Notes: generated from the sequence alone by a model not told the origin. A stretch of DNA of 64,000 bases from Rhododendron vialii (GCF_030253575.1 NC_080567.1:35865501-35929500), one strand, 5' to 3'. Positions 47,594 to 58,077 are shown, counted from the first letter of the stretch. Made by a program: numbers and translations.

Positions 47594-47923
47594 CTCGGGG
47601 GAAGGGGGAAACAGGAAGGGGGGGGCCGAGCGATTGGGAAAACAGGGGGAAAAAAAAAAAATTGCATGCGTGAATGGCAGCGAGGAACAGGGCCGCCGGG
47701 AACATCGCCGGAGAAAGTGGCCGCAAGCGCCGGAGAAACGAACGCTGGAGCAGGAAACATAGCTCGCCGGAGGTAGAGAGCGGCAGCGGGAACGGGGGTG
47801 GGGGGGGGACGGGGGGGCCGTCGGCCGGCGCCGCCTCCCAGACAGAACTCTGGGCGGAGCCCTAAGTTGGGGGAGAAAGGGGCTGGATTTTTGTAGAGTG
47901 ATGTTAATATATACAGTATATTT
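46914..47923 (-). mobile_element. Non-autonomous LINE-like retroposon in the NiR 3' flank, with 14-bp TSD
   Basis: A perfect direct repeat TATTTATAAGCATT flanks the segment (46900-46913 and 47924-47937). On the minus strand the element starts with a GC-rich leader (47923-47670, with CTCCGGCG words), contains a (CT)n run (47543-47587), a roughly 65-bp internal duplication (CCTAAGATAAAGGGCACC and GCTTAAGATAAATGGCAT, near 47036 and 47106), a (TA)n tract (46940-46985) and ends in a poly-A tail (poly-T at 46912-46923). The GC-rich head, A-tail and long TSD are the marks of target-primed retrotransposition. About 1.0 kb with no reverse-transcriptase motif, so it is internally deleted or a LINE-dependent element. 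It lies 51 bp after the NiR stop codon. Confidence 0.8.
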
Positions 47924-47937
47924 TATTTATAAGCATT

Positions 47938-49400
47938 GAAGAGCTCCTCTAGGATTGGAATTTATGGAAGTTAGAAAAGAGGATCTTTGAAGGTTTTCTA
48001 AATTTTAACCATTTTTTTCCCACAACCTCTACCAGAGTTTGTTTATCAAAAAATACAAGGGTTGTCATAACAACGTAAATGAACTTTCTCAAAGTTTTTG
48101 AAAGTTGAGAAATTTATTATGTATTTTTTTTGAAGATATTTGATTCGTCTTAATTTATGTTAAAGATCATTTACCTACGTAGGTACTGGAATAGAATCAG
48201 GCGAATGGATGGTGTTGTAGTAAGAAATGACTTTTTGCCAAATTTGATGAAAGAAATGGTAAAACCATTTTTGGCTCAACAAATAGCTACCAATTAGAGC
48301 TGAGAATTTAGGCAATTTTGCCTTTGTCTGGGTATTTGGCCGAGTGTTGGATGATCAACACAACAATTTCAAACACAGAAACCCACCCATACCGCATGTG
48401 ATTAATGCATGCATCAACCATATGTAATAAGTTATGGGTTGTGGCTGAAACCAACCCATACTCTTCTTCCTCTTTTTTGATCATCAAACCGACCCATACT
48501 TGAAGGCCAGCCCACCGAACCCAAACCACCCTTTACCCATTATATATAAGTGTTACTGTTTCCAGCCCAAGAATGTGATTGAAAATGTGATACAAATGCA
48601 ATGACTAGTCACTAGTCCAAGTCTTAAAGCACTCATTTTTCCCCCCCAAAGTTTAGGATAGAATAGTTCTATTGATAGGAAAAAAAGGGGGAAAAAAAAA
48701 AAACTATACATATGGAAGATAACTCAAGCCAAGTACGCATTCCACTGTATTCTGAGCTACACCATTTTCCACAGAATCGTCACCACTCTAAAACTCACTT
48801 CCATGATCTCAAGACAATACACAGCCCCCAAAGGGATGAGAAAGTCTTGCGAAGGGGAAGAAAAACCCGCACAGGGTTAGGATAAACCAAAAAACAACAA
48901 CCTCCCAATAGAGGCCCCACAAAATAATAAGAACAATCCTCCAAACGGAGGCAAGAAGCTACGATATCAAAAAGAAAAAAGAAATAACCAGTCAACAACT
49001 GGTAACGAGTCACCCGAGTAGTCCACTGAGTCACCTCGAGTCACACCGAGTTACACAGAGTCAAGGACGAGTTGCACCATCACAGACCATCCCGAGGCCA
49101 AGGCTCTATTTCCATCAAGACCCTAGCGACCTCGACCGCAAAGCCGCAACTTCCAGCGACCACAGCGGCGAAAACCGGTGACCAACTGCCGTACAACGCA
49201 ATAGAATCATTGGAGAAGGAGCGGCAGAGAGGCGACTGATGCTGGTGGTACGAGGAGGAGGAGGATGGGGAGTGATAGAGGAAAAGAGAAAAAACTTTCA
49301 GATCTAGAATTGAGAGAGGGAGATCACCCACAAAAGATACTCCTCGCCTCCCGCCGCCGTAAAAGGGTTTAAAAATTAAAAAAAAATTGACAAATGTCTT
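47938..49400. other. Intergenic DNA, with a second GC-rich retroposon-like block at about 48660-49370
   Basis: The right part resembles the leader of the 46914-47923 element in style (minus-strand GC-rich start near 49370, CT-rich tracts, GGCGGCGG), and its left end is next to A-rich sequence near 48690-48702. At 48998-49070 there are at least five loosely spaced GAGTCAC/CGAGTYAC words. No TSD or protein motif was identified. The minus-strand frames at 48795-49034 and 49080-49448 are probably not genes. Confidence 0.3.
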
Positions 49401-49401
49401 T

Positions 49402-49602
49402 GGGAAATGGATCATCTCCGGTTGTACTTTTAGACCGGAGGGGACCATCCATTTGCTGCAATGATTAATGGTTAAGATTTGTTTAAAAATTCTTTCATGA
49501 AAGAGTTTTTAACAAATTCAAACCATTGATTATACCAATGACCGGTCACGATATAAACTATCCTCTCCAACCTAAAAGTACGATCGGAGAGGAGCCGGAT
49601 CC
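49402..49602. mobile_element. Foldback MITE with 8-bp TSD
   Basis: ATGTCTTT flanks both sides (49394-49401 and 49603-49610). The arms share ATGGATC, TCTCCG and TTGTACTTTTAG (left) with GGATCC and CGTACTTTTAGGTTGGAG (right, reversed), and the centre pairs TTTCATGAAAG with its flanks (GATTTGTTTAAAAA and TTTTTAACAAATTC). 201 bp, non-coding. An 8-bp duplication would suit a hAT-type origin. Confidence 0.65.
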
Positions 49603-49861
49603 ATGTCTTTAACATTTGACTTAAGGCTTTCAAACCAGAAGAGCGCGGCACTGTCCCAAGTCAAGATATTTATGGTGAATCTCGCAGACACCACAAACCC
49701 AGATCTCATTTTATTCAAAAGGATATTTGGCAGATTCCCCCCTTGGCCTACTCTCACTAGCAAATTAAACCAAAAGACCATTGCCGGGAGAACACATGCC
49801 ACACTCTCTCCATCTCAAAAATCACCATCAGACAGCCTCAAGGGTTAATTCGTTTGGTTGG

Positions 49862-50030
49862 TAAATTTGCTCCTCACACAATTGACTAGGATTCGTCTTT
49901 GGGGTCAAACAGCAAGAAAGTACTTCTTTGAGAATTTTCTAGTCCTGGCGTGGATGGTTCTTTGACCGGATCAAAGAGGAGATTAGTCGAAGTGCGCATA
50001 AACTGATCCGAACACCCCTTACCGTTTGGG
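49862..50030. repeat. Dispersed repeat, ACACAATTGA family, second copy
   Basis: Shares ordered blocks with 25575-25745: CTCACACAATTGACTAGG, GGGGTCAAACAGCAAGAAAG, GAATTTTCTAGTCCT, GCGTGGATG and CCGAACACCCCTTA. Same plus-strand orientation. Non-coding. Confidence 0.5.
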
Positions 50031-51408
50031 GAAAAAAATTCACTATCACTATTCATGACTCATGAGAGGTTTGGGTGAAAATGATGATCTCCGCCGTACG
50101 TTCCAAAATTGGAATCAAATGGGGCCATATATGCTTTTATAGTAGGAATAGGTCTTGTTTGGTGAATTTAGGCAGATATGGGCGTCACTCATCTCATCTG
50201 GCGGTGGGGGGAAGCGGGGGGAGGGGGAGGGGGGGGCACCCCCTGGGATGGTACTGTACTACTAGATCTACTGTGTTTGCTTGTTTGTTTTGACTACTCC
50301 AGATCTTGTGGGATTTTGCATTGCCACTTTTCGTGTTTTCTTCCCTTCCATATAGTATTTGGAACTACACTTAATTTGCTGCCACCCCTTTTGAGTTTGG
50401 CATTTTTGAAACAAACACACCTCATCTAAAGTTGGTTGACTTTGTAGTCACAAGAGGAAGATGTGGAAAAATTAACTTGCAACTTCAAATCAAAGAACTA
50501 TCTTCAAGAGCTTTCTTTTTTCTTTTTTATCGGGCAAATTAAGAAGAAATATATCCTTCATCTTCAAGAGCAATGTTGTGGAGGTCGGTACCCGAAGTGA
50601 TGGCAAACACTATCCAATCTAAATAGAATGGCAGATGTTTTTTTCTGTTTTTTGGCGGAATCTTACAAAGTAACAATGTATTTGACAAGTGTTATTAGAA
50701 CCACTTACCCCAAAAAAAGTGCTCTTAGAACCACATAGGTCGCAATGTGAAAACATGCATGGGTGATGATGGCTTATAATATTTTGGTATATGCCCTCCT
50801 GCTAGTCATCTGTTTATCTTTTTGCGAAAAACTTTTGAGATCCTACAAAATATCAAATTTGTTAAAGTTTTTTGCAACAGAACCATACCTTCATGACAAC
50901 CATCAGACATTCAATATAAGTATATCATGCATTAATTATGTTACGAACTTCAGAAAATAGCCGCACTTTAATCTGTGATTATCGATCCACAAAAAGATTT
51001 TATGGGTCATCTGTTTATCTTTTTGCACGAGATAAATAATAGTATATTCTAGTGAGAGACACAATTTATTTTATGAAAGCGTTGACATAAATTCCATGGG
51101 TGTACAACTGTGCAGAGCCAGTTTGCTGGCTATATAGTCCCAAAGTTGTGGATAAAAAAATTTGACTTTTGGGTTATATGCTTTTTATATCAGAGATTGA
51201 GAGAATCCCATGTGGATTCTAAAAGCGATTGTGGATCGGCTGTTAATTGATGGAAGCCATGAATTCAAAATGTTCTTATCTGAACATATCTCTAGCTAGC
51301 TGTGTGTGGAGATTAGATAGTGTGTGTAAGTCAAATGATGAGACACCATTTGCTTGTATGGATCGAGAAAGAGGAACCAAACTTGTGGTAGCTTGTTTCA
51401 GCACAAAC
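50031..51408. other. Intergenic DNA, no gene seen
   Basis: Contains a G-rich tract (50203-50240) with runs of 5-7 G. Frames at 50075-50429 read through this tract and are not believed. TCATCTGTTTATCTTTTTGC occurs at about 50806 and 51006, marking an old duplication. Confidence 0.5.
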
Positions 51409-51418
51409 AAGGAGAGGC

Positions 51419-51689
51419 GGGACCACCCGGGTGGTAGCCTAGATGGCAATGGGTTACTCCCATTGAGACATGTGGTCACGAGTTCGAGACGTGGCCATGG
51501 CCTCTTGTTCCTGTTTGAATCCCATAATCCGTCTATTGTTTTGCTCTGCCTTAGGTGGGGCGGTACCTATGGGTTTCGGATCATCTTCGGAGACTTCCGC
51601 CGTTGTTCAGGAATTCCTATGGTCACGTCCAATAATTGCTATGCCTGGTTGTCCATACCTCCGTCCTTTACTGAGTAAAAAAGAAAGAA
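51419..51689 (+). mobile_element. tRNA-derived SINE with 10-bp TSD
   Basis: A direct repeat AAGGAGAGGC flanks the element (51409-51418 and 51690-51699). Near the 5' end are pol III-type boxes: TAGCCTAGATGG (box A, 51436-51447) and GAGTTCGAGACG (box B, 51481-51492). A short A/G-rich tail (AAAAAAGAAAGAAA) is at the 3' end. About 271 bp. The 143-codon frame overlapping it is incidental. Confidence 0.8.
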
Positions 51690-51780
51690 AAGGAGAGGCA
51701 TGTGAGATAGCTATATTTTTTAGTGTTTTTAAATCGAGATCGAACACACCATTAGTGAGAACCCAACAAAGATCAAATTA

Positions 51781-52158
51781 AGGCTCTATTTGTTTCCATG
51801 TAAAGTGTCTTTTCTGAATATAAATTTCAAACTTTTATTTTTTGGTATTTTGTTGGCACTTGAAAATATTTTGAGAAGTTGACAAAATAGTGTAGAAAGA
51901 GAGGGAGGGCTTAAACAGTTGAGAGATCTGAGAATATTGGAATTGAACGTGGGGTCAGGACTGACGATCGATGAAACTGAGCAGTGAGAATTGCAGTAAA
52001 TGGCAGCGGGTTCATTTCGAAAAATAACTTACGGAATATTTAAGGGTAAATCATTTTCATCAAATTAATATTTTCCTTAGTTTTTACACAACCAAACACT
52101 GAAAAATAAGTAAAATATTTTACCGAAAAATATTTTACGCCCAAACAAACAAAGCCTT
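51781..52158. mobile_element. MITE with AGGCTCTATTTGTTT / AAACAAACAAAGCCT ends
   Basis: The left end AGGCTCTATTTGTTT and the reverse complement of the right end, AGGCTTTGTTTGTTTGG, match at most positions, and TTA/TAA trinucleotides flank them. Interior words such as TATTTTCCTTA and AAATATTTTAC suit a Tourist- or hAT-like small element. 378 bp, non-coding. Confidence 0.55.
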
Positions 52159-52676
52159 AAATGATAAAACGCTAGTAAAAAATGTTTGTGTTTCTATGCC
52201 AAGAAGATAAAAGGAAAAAAATAAGAGGACTAAAATGTGGCATTCGTCAATTGCTCATTTGGAAGAGATAGATACACATGACATGAGAGGAATCAAAACT
52301 TCTACAGTGAGAAACTGTTTCCCAGCCTATCTCGAAGAATCCTTTGGAATTTTTCTCATGACATGAGGTGAAATTCCCAGTTCCGTAGTCCATTGGCTCT
52401 TTCTCTAGGTATATCTTTTTCTTTTTTTTTAATTAGCACAGTATTTTTTTTGTTTTTTTTGTTTTTCTCTGTGAATATCTTTTTGTTTTTTTGCTCGGCT
52501 TCTCTGTGAATATCTTCTTGAATGTTTACCCCTTATTCTGTGGGCCATTGCCACGCATGTATGGTTGAATGAGAAGTGAGGAAAAGCCCCCGAAGTGATT
52601 CTTTTTCGGTTTTGAGTAAGTGAAAGTGTTGATCAAAAAAAAAAAAGTAAGTGAAAGTGCTAGCTAGGTTTAGGAG
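52159..52676. other. Intergenic DNA, no gene seen
   Basis: AT-rich with several T homopolymers; CTCTGTGAATATCTT occurs twice (near 52468 and 52502). Nothing else recognised. Confidence 0.5.
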
Positions 52677-52867
52677 AACCCGGGAAGGGTGTTGTGCGGC
52701 TGTCGGTACGGCCTTGCCGGCATCAGTCCGACGATCAAAGATGTCCACTGCGTAGTGCTCGTCGAGTACTGCAAATGTACCAATAATTAACTTGATCAAC
52801 TATCGTTAAGTGCCTCATCGGAATACATATAGCTGCTTAAGCTTCGAACCTCGTCTTCTAATAAGGT

Positions 52868-54417
52868 TGAAACACCCCAAGCGTAGGGCTAGGTCGTCGA
52901 TAGCATAATATCCGGAAGTCCGGGATCGTACCCACAGAGAATCGAAATATAGCTAGTTTGGATTGTATGTTTATATGGTAGAGCGAGGCGTTTAAGACGG
53001 CCAACTTGATTTTGCTTTAAAAGTGAAAACTAAGGAAAAGACTAGAAATGAGCTTAATTAACGTAAAAGAGGCAAGTCTAGGGATCGTCCATCCCTTGAC
53101 AAAGGTCGCTACCGGTTCTCGATTATAACTCAAGCGAGAGTCACGACCGCGTGCTCATGCCCGGAAGATTTAACTTTAATGACTACGTTTATCAAAAGAT
53201 GTGATTAAACGGAACTAAACAAACCTATTTTTTGCTAATGTATCTAACACGTAGGAGGCCACGAGCCCTCAAAATGTCGCTTGCCAAGACCGCTTGACTA
53301 AACTTCATATCAAGGAGTTAACACCCATCGCTTAGACCAAAATGGCTAGGTTAATCCAATTCTGAAAACCATGATTTTAAGCTCGAAGTTTCGAGAACCA
53401 AATAACAACCTAAGTCATTGGGAAAGATTAGCCCAAGACTTAACCGAAAAACTACTCACACATAATAAAAAGACTAGAAAACATGCTTAAGAAAGAAAAC
53501 ATGATTAACCGATAAAAACGAAAATAAACTTGATATTAGTAAAGATCTAGTCCGTACAAGCAACTTTAATAAACGAGAAATTAACAAACGAGAAAGACTT
53601 ATGTTTTTGAAGGAAATAACTAAGAAAGCTTGAAGCTTTAATGGAGTTCCTAGAAAATGAAAAAGACTTCAAATGATAAAAGACTACTTACAACTTAAAG
53701 GAAGGAGAGGGATATTTGTACTAATACACCTTTCTCTCTCAAAAAATATCTAAAAACATGCCAAAAGTGGCAAGTATGCTATAAAAGGAAAGTTGAAAAA
53801 GGAGGTAAAAACGTAGATATTTCTCCAGGATGAACCGGTACTGGGCAACCCCCAGTACCGGTACAAGGCCTTCAAACGGGCTGAAAAACACCAACTCTGG
53901 ACAGCATGAACCGGTACTGGGCAATCCTCAGTACCGGTACAAGATTGACAGATTTTTTGGGCAACTTCGCAGGCTCGCTCCGGACACTCCCGAACTCGGA
54001 TTTAGGAGTTCTTTAAACCGTTGGAAAGCTCGTCGAGCCTACTTTCTAACCCAAGTGGTTTGGATCAAAAGTAATTTGTACATCAAAAGTTATGACAATT
54101 CTACCCTCAGCACGTCGGAAGATGAGTAGCTTTAATAAAATCCTCACTTCTTCTTCAATTCCCTCGACTCTTGAGCGACCCGAGCAACCTCCAAACCATC
54201 TTTCGAGCACCACAATGGGGTGGCACATAGCCTTGAGTACTTAGGTGCACCTGGAGCATTCCTTGATGAACAAACGCACCTTATTTATACAAATTGCCTG
54301 AAATACACAAAAACATACCTTACGTGTAATATCGCATAAAAACGACAACATATATGTACAAACACAATATACTAGAGGACTTAAGCACCAAGAATATGCA
54401 TTATTGGGTGCTTATCA
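52868..54417 (-). mobile_element. Nested LTR-like element inside the Mutator-like element
   Basis: On the minus strand it begins TGATAAGCACCC and ends GGGTGTTTCA, the TG...CA ends typical of an LTR, over about 1.55 kb without long open frames. This could be a solo LTR or a long non-coding terminal region. The 5 bp outside the two ends (AAGGT and ATAGC) do not match, so a target duplication is not demonstrated and the boundaries are tentative. Confidence 0.4.
53830..53943. repeat. Two hairpins built on ACCGGTACTGGG, 76 bp apart
   Basis: ATGAACCGGTACTGGGCAA followed by C(A)GTACCGGTACAAG occurs at 53830-53866 and 53906-53943. Each copy is an inverted repeat (ACCGGTACTGGG against CCCAGTACCGGT, slightly decayed in copy 2), so ACCGGTAC appears four times in 114 bp. 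Located in the nested element. Confidence 0.85.
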
Positions 54418-54846
54418 ATAGCTTGAAAAGAAATGAATCCTAATGGATACGAAACACTGGATAAAAACCACTGAATCCATTTTTTTCAAGTTATGTGTGT
54501 TCCGATAAGGCGCTTAATGATATCTGATCGAGTTGATTTTTGATACACTTGTAGTACTCGACGAGCTCTACGCAATGGATGTCTCCGATCGTCGGACTGA
54601 TGCCGACAAGGTCGCGCAGCACATTACGCAGCACCCTCCCCGGTCCGTTTTAGGAGCTTGTGGAACGATATGGAATTTGCAGTGACCAAAATTTAACCTG
54701 ACTCAAACTCGTTTTACGTACTTAACACTGCCATAGAAAATACTTGTCATGCATTGGTCTTGAAGAATTCATCGTTTTGGTGCCCTACACAGCTATAGTG
54801 CAGAGCGCACTACACCACCACCCCCGTTTACGGTCTTGAAGCAGTA

Positions 54847-55138
54847 CTTCTTCTGTCCCTTTTTAAGAGTTTAATAGTTTATTTTGGTATGGTTATTAAT
54901 AAGTGTTCATTTTATAAAGTTAGTAGGTAAAAGTTGGCGGCGCATATTCCATTTTGTCACTCAAAGTAGATATTTCATTTTGAGAAAAGTTAATGAGTAA
55001 AAGTGTAATGATGATGTCTCCATAAAGAGTAATAGGGAATGTAGAGGTAAAAAATTGATGTGAAAAATGTAATGATGATGTCTTTTTAATAAATTGGAGT
55101 TACGAAGCTGGACACTTAAAAAGAGACAAAGAGAATAG
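54847..55138. mobile_element. Stowaway-like MITE, TA-flanked
   Basis: The left end CTTCTTCTGTCCCTTTTTAAG and the reverse complement of the right end, CTATTCTCTTTGTCTCTTTTTAAG, are recognisable variants of a Stowaway terminus; TA is present on both sides (54845-54846, 55139-55140). An internal AAATGTAATGATGATGTCT word is duplicated (about 55000 and 55065). 292 bp. Confidence 0.6.
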
Positions 55139-55230
55139 TATTTTCTTTACGTCATGTTGTCAGAAATTTTTCATAACCATGATATTTATTTCTCATTTTC
55201 TGAAGTAAAATCAATACTCCTTTTAAACTA

Positions 55231-55385
55231 TTCTTTCCGTCCCGATTTGTTTATCTAATCTCAGGTTTTTAACTTATTAAGGAAACCAAATATAATCTAT
55301 TAATTTGAAAATCTACATAATTTGATCTATTGATTTGAAACATGTATAAATTAAAAAAGAAACAAACACATCGGGACGGAGGGAG
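55231..55385. mobile_element. Stowaway-like MITE, degenerate
   Basis: The right end is GGGACGGAGGGAG, an exact Stowaway terminus in reverse; the left end TTCTTTCCGTCCCGATTTGT is a decayed partner. The inner arms CCCGATTTGTTTAT and AACAAACACATCGGG pair. TA precedes the left end; the right flank is CA, so one TSD copy is mutated. 155 bp. Confidence 0.6.
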
Positions 55386-55533
55386 CACTTTAATTTATCT
55401 CCAGTGCCCTGAGACAGACTACACCCACGTAGCTAGGGATATGAGGTATACCTTCCTTTCTTGAGAGTGATGATGGACTGAGCTAATTGAGCAATAATGC
55501 TTAAGGTGCAATGAATTTTACGCTAGATTTTGA

Positions 55534-55757
55534 GGGGAAGGATCCAGTTAATTTGGCTTTTAACTAGTTTGGTCCATTTAGTTCATTCGAGCCATTTGAA
55601 AGTATTTCGGATGGCTCAAATTTAAAAGGGTGTTTTTCTAAAAGAAAATAAATAAAAACACCCCATTTAAATTTGACCCTTTCAAAACATTTTTAGATGA
55701 TTCTGATGCACTAAATGGACCAAATCGACCCGAAACAAATTGATGGGATCCGGTCTC
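55534..55757. mobile_element. Foldback MITE with perfect 9-bp TSD (Mutator-type)
   Basis: AGATTTTGA flanks both ends exactly (55525-55533 and 55758-55766). The arms read inward: GGATCCAGTTAATTTGG with GGATCCCATCAATTTG, then TTTGGTCCATTTAGTTCAT with TTTGGTCCATTTAGTGCAT, then AAAAGGGTGTTTTT with its complement at the centre. A 9-bp duplication is the Mutator superfamily hallmark. The 159-codon minus-strand frame starting upstream at 56161 runs into this arm and is not believed. Confidence 0.8.
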
Positions 55758-56258
55758 AGATTTTGATCCCTAGCTTCTGCAGTAGTACTCTCCCTGCATG
55801 TACAATTATTATTAGACCACATTATTTGTACGTTGACAGTGAAATCAAATTCATGCATGATCACCAATGTTAGTTCAAGGGAAACATGTCCTGATTCAAT
55901 GGAGCAAACTAGAATCTCATGATTAAATACTATTTTTGTTTGACCATATAGTATACGGTAGTACGTATCATTCGTCCATAAGTGAAAGAAACATTTGTGC
56001 ACATGGGCGCGAGTGCTTGGGAGAGGGAGGGAGAGGGAGGGGCACACCCTGGGACAGATGGATAGGGGACACGTGCCTCCGATCGAAATTAAAATAATTT
56101 TGTTATATTTTTGTATATTTATAATAATTATGAAATTACTTGTGTTATTATACATACACACTTACATATAGAATTAGTTTTATATTTCAATTTCGTCATA
56201 TAGTGCATTTATGCTTGTTGGTTTCCGAACGGTTTATCTATTTGGATTGATTATTTTT

Positions 56259-56445
56259 GGGAATTGATATTCGCGCTCCAAGATTTACTGCAGGCGCCTC
56301 ATCTTTTTGTTTTTACACTGTGATGTTGCCAGCAACATCACAGTGTAAAAACAAAATATACACTGATGTTGCCAGCAACATCACAGTATAAAAACAAAAA
56401 GGTGGAGCGCCTGCAGTAAATCTTGGAGCGCGAAAATCAGTTCCC
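56259..56445. mobile_element. Hairpin MITE with 8-bp TSD and nested palindromes
   Basis: TTATTTTT flanks both ends (56251-56258 and 56446-56453). The 39-bp terminal repeats start GGGAATTGATATTCGCGCTC on the left and GGGAACTGATTTTCGCGCTC on the right and run to GGCGC. Inside are two copies of a 20-bp palindrome, TGATGTTGCCAGCAACATCA, so the element can form one long hairpin or two nested cruciforms. 187 bp. A related terminus (TTGATTTTCACACTC) is at 25254-25437. Confidence 0.85.
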
Positions 56446-57012
56446 TTATTTTTAATTGTAGTTATTTTTAACCGTTTAAGAATAATATTTTAAAATAATA
56501 TCTCTATATAAAACTATCTCGATCATTCTAATGTTCACGTAAAACATACTATAAAAAAATTCTTTGAGATTTTGTGCTCATTTTAAATAATTTAATTGCA
56601 AGTATGTGTTATATACTTTTCGCAATGGTAATAATCAAAACCAATAATCAAAATATATCACGTCAGCATTTGATTATTCATTTAGTTCATAATCAAACTT
56701 AACAACCTCTACCGCCACATTAGTTATTTTTGCATCATTAACCAAAAAAACCCCCCACAAAATACAATGCACATTTATCCAATCGAAAACAAGTTTCAAT
56801 CACGCACCTGACCACACCAAATTATTCGTCTCATCAATGTGGGGTGTTTTTGAGTTATTGAGTTTGGTTATTGGTAAAAGTTATTAAGTTTAGTTATGGA
56901 ATTGGTGAAATTTGGTTATTTGCTAAAAGACTTGTAACTTTGCTTATTACAATATGGGGTATTTTTTGAGCATTGTTGTTAAATTTAATTATCCACACCC
57001 ATTTACTTATTA

Positions 57013-58077
57013 GGACATCCACAGTGATATAATCAAAAGTCAATTGTTGTTAAAGTTAACAATATTGGTGTAAAAAATGGCTCACAATGATATAATCAAA
57101 CTTAACAATATCTTTAGAAATAATCAAATTTTAGGCTTTGGATAGCCAAAACTAGCAACCTTTTTCAATAATCAAAATTTGTGAACCCCACACTACATAA
57201 GTTAATTGGTTCCAAAATTTATACACGCGTATTTCAACTAGTATTTTCTTCTTCTCTTCTTCACCTGCTCCATATCTTTTTCACTTCAACCACAAACTGT
57301 TTCTCTTTCTTTTCTTCCAAAAGTGAAACTCATATTTCTCGATTATCTACAATTTAACCCATCGTTGCCGGATTACGGTATTTCACTTTTCTTTCCTGTT
57401 TCTATTTTAGGCTGCATTCTTATGAACTCAACTTAAATCTGAAAATTGTCTTTATTTGATTTTTTTTCACATTTGTTAATTTTGCGCCAAACTTTTATGC
57501 GTTATTGATTCGACTCAACGAGAGAAATCGGAAAAATATTTCTTTTTACTTTTACCCAAGTATTTTGAGAAATAATTACTTTTTAGCAAAATAAATAAAT
57601 TTTTTGACTAAAAAGTGGTTATTCTTTTTTGTTCCTCTCCTTATAGTTGAGTAAATGAAGAACCTTGCAAAAAGAAAGAAGAAGGAAGAACCTTGCATTA
57701 TTTTCCAATTTCAAGAACACACCTGATTTTTTTTGAAAGATTAAGAGAGTGGTGGATTTGTGATATAGGCTACTGGAATAGGAAGAAGAAAAAAGTTTCG
57801 GTGTTGTTTTGATAGATAACACTTGGAAGAACACCATATGTTTGATATATTTTTGCCCAAAAAAAAATATCATAATGGAAGGAAGTGAATGGCGGGAAAC
57901 AGAGGGGGAGAGATAGATTGTGTGAAATTGTAGTGGACTTCTTATTTTGGTTATGAACTAGAAGTGACCATTGTAAACCTCAACGTTGTTAAGCTTAGTA
58001 ATCTCTTAAGTGAATAATCAAAAGCTGATGTGTCAACTTTTGGTTATCCATTTTTGATTATACCACTATGGATGACC
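57013..58077. mobile_element. PIF/Harbinger (Tourist-like) non-autonomous element, 1065 bp
   Basis: The ends are GGACATCCACAGTGATATAA on the left and, reverse-complemented, GGTCATCCATAGTGGTATAA on the right, both continuing TCAAAA; the trinucleotide TTA flanks both (57010-57012 and 58078-58080). These are the features of the PIF/Harbinger superfamily. No DDE transposase frame is present. Sequence to the left (56615-57000) carries degenerate words from the same family (ATAATCAAA, TTGGTTATT), suggesting an older copy. Confidence 0.8.

Larger units (their letters stand above)
52677..54648. mobile_element. Mutator-like non-autonomous element with long terminal inverted repeats
   Basis: Arms of about 160 bp are inverted repeats: left 52677-52840 and right 54485-54648. 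They share, for example, GGCATCAGTCCGACGATC, CTCGTCGAGTACT and CATCGGAA-type words (left sense) at about 80 per cent by eye. TTTAGGAG directly abuts both ends (52669-52676 and 54649-54656), consistent with an 8-9 bp target duplication. No transposase motif lies between; the interior is mostly occupied by a second element (52868-54417). Confidence 0.75.

Noticed and set aside
47323-47865. Long frames on both strands, rich in Ser-Leu or Arg-Glu repeats
   Set aside because: They are translations of a (GA)n microsatellite and GC-rich head inside the retroposon at 46914-47923.
51247-51781. Plus-strand frames of 143 and 103 codons
   Set aside because: They cross a SINE with target duplications; the apparent coding potential comes from the tRNA-like part.
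55682-56161. 159-codon minus-strand frame
   Set aside because: It starts in AT-rich DNA with poor composition and ends in the arm of a foldback MITE; no recognisable domain.
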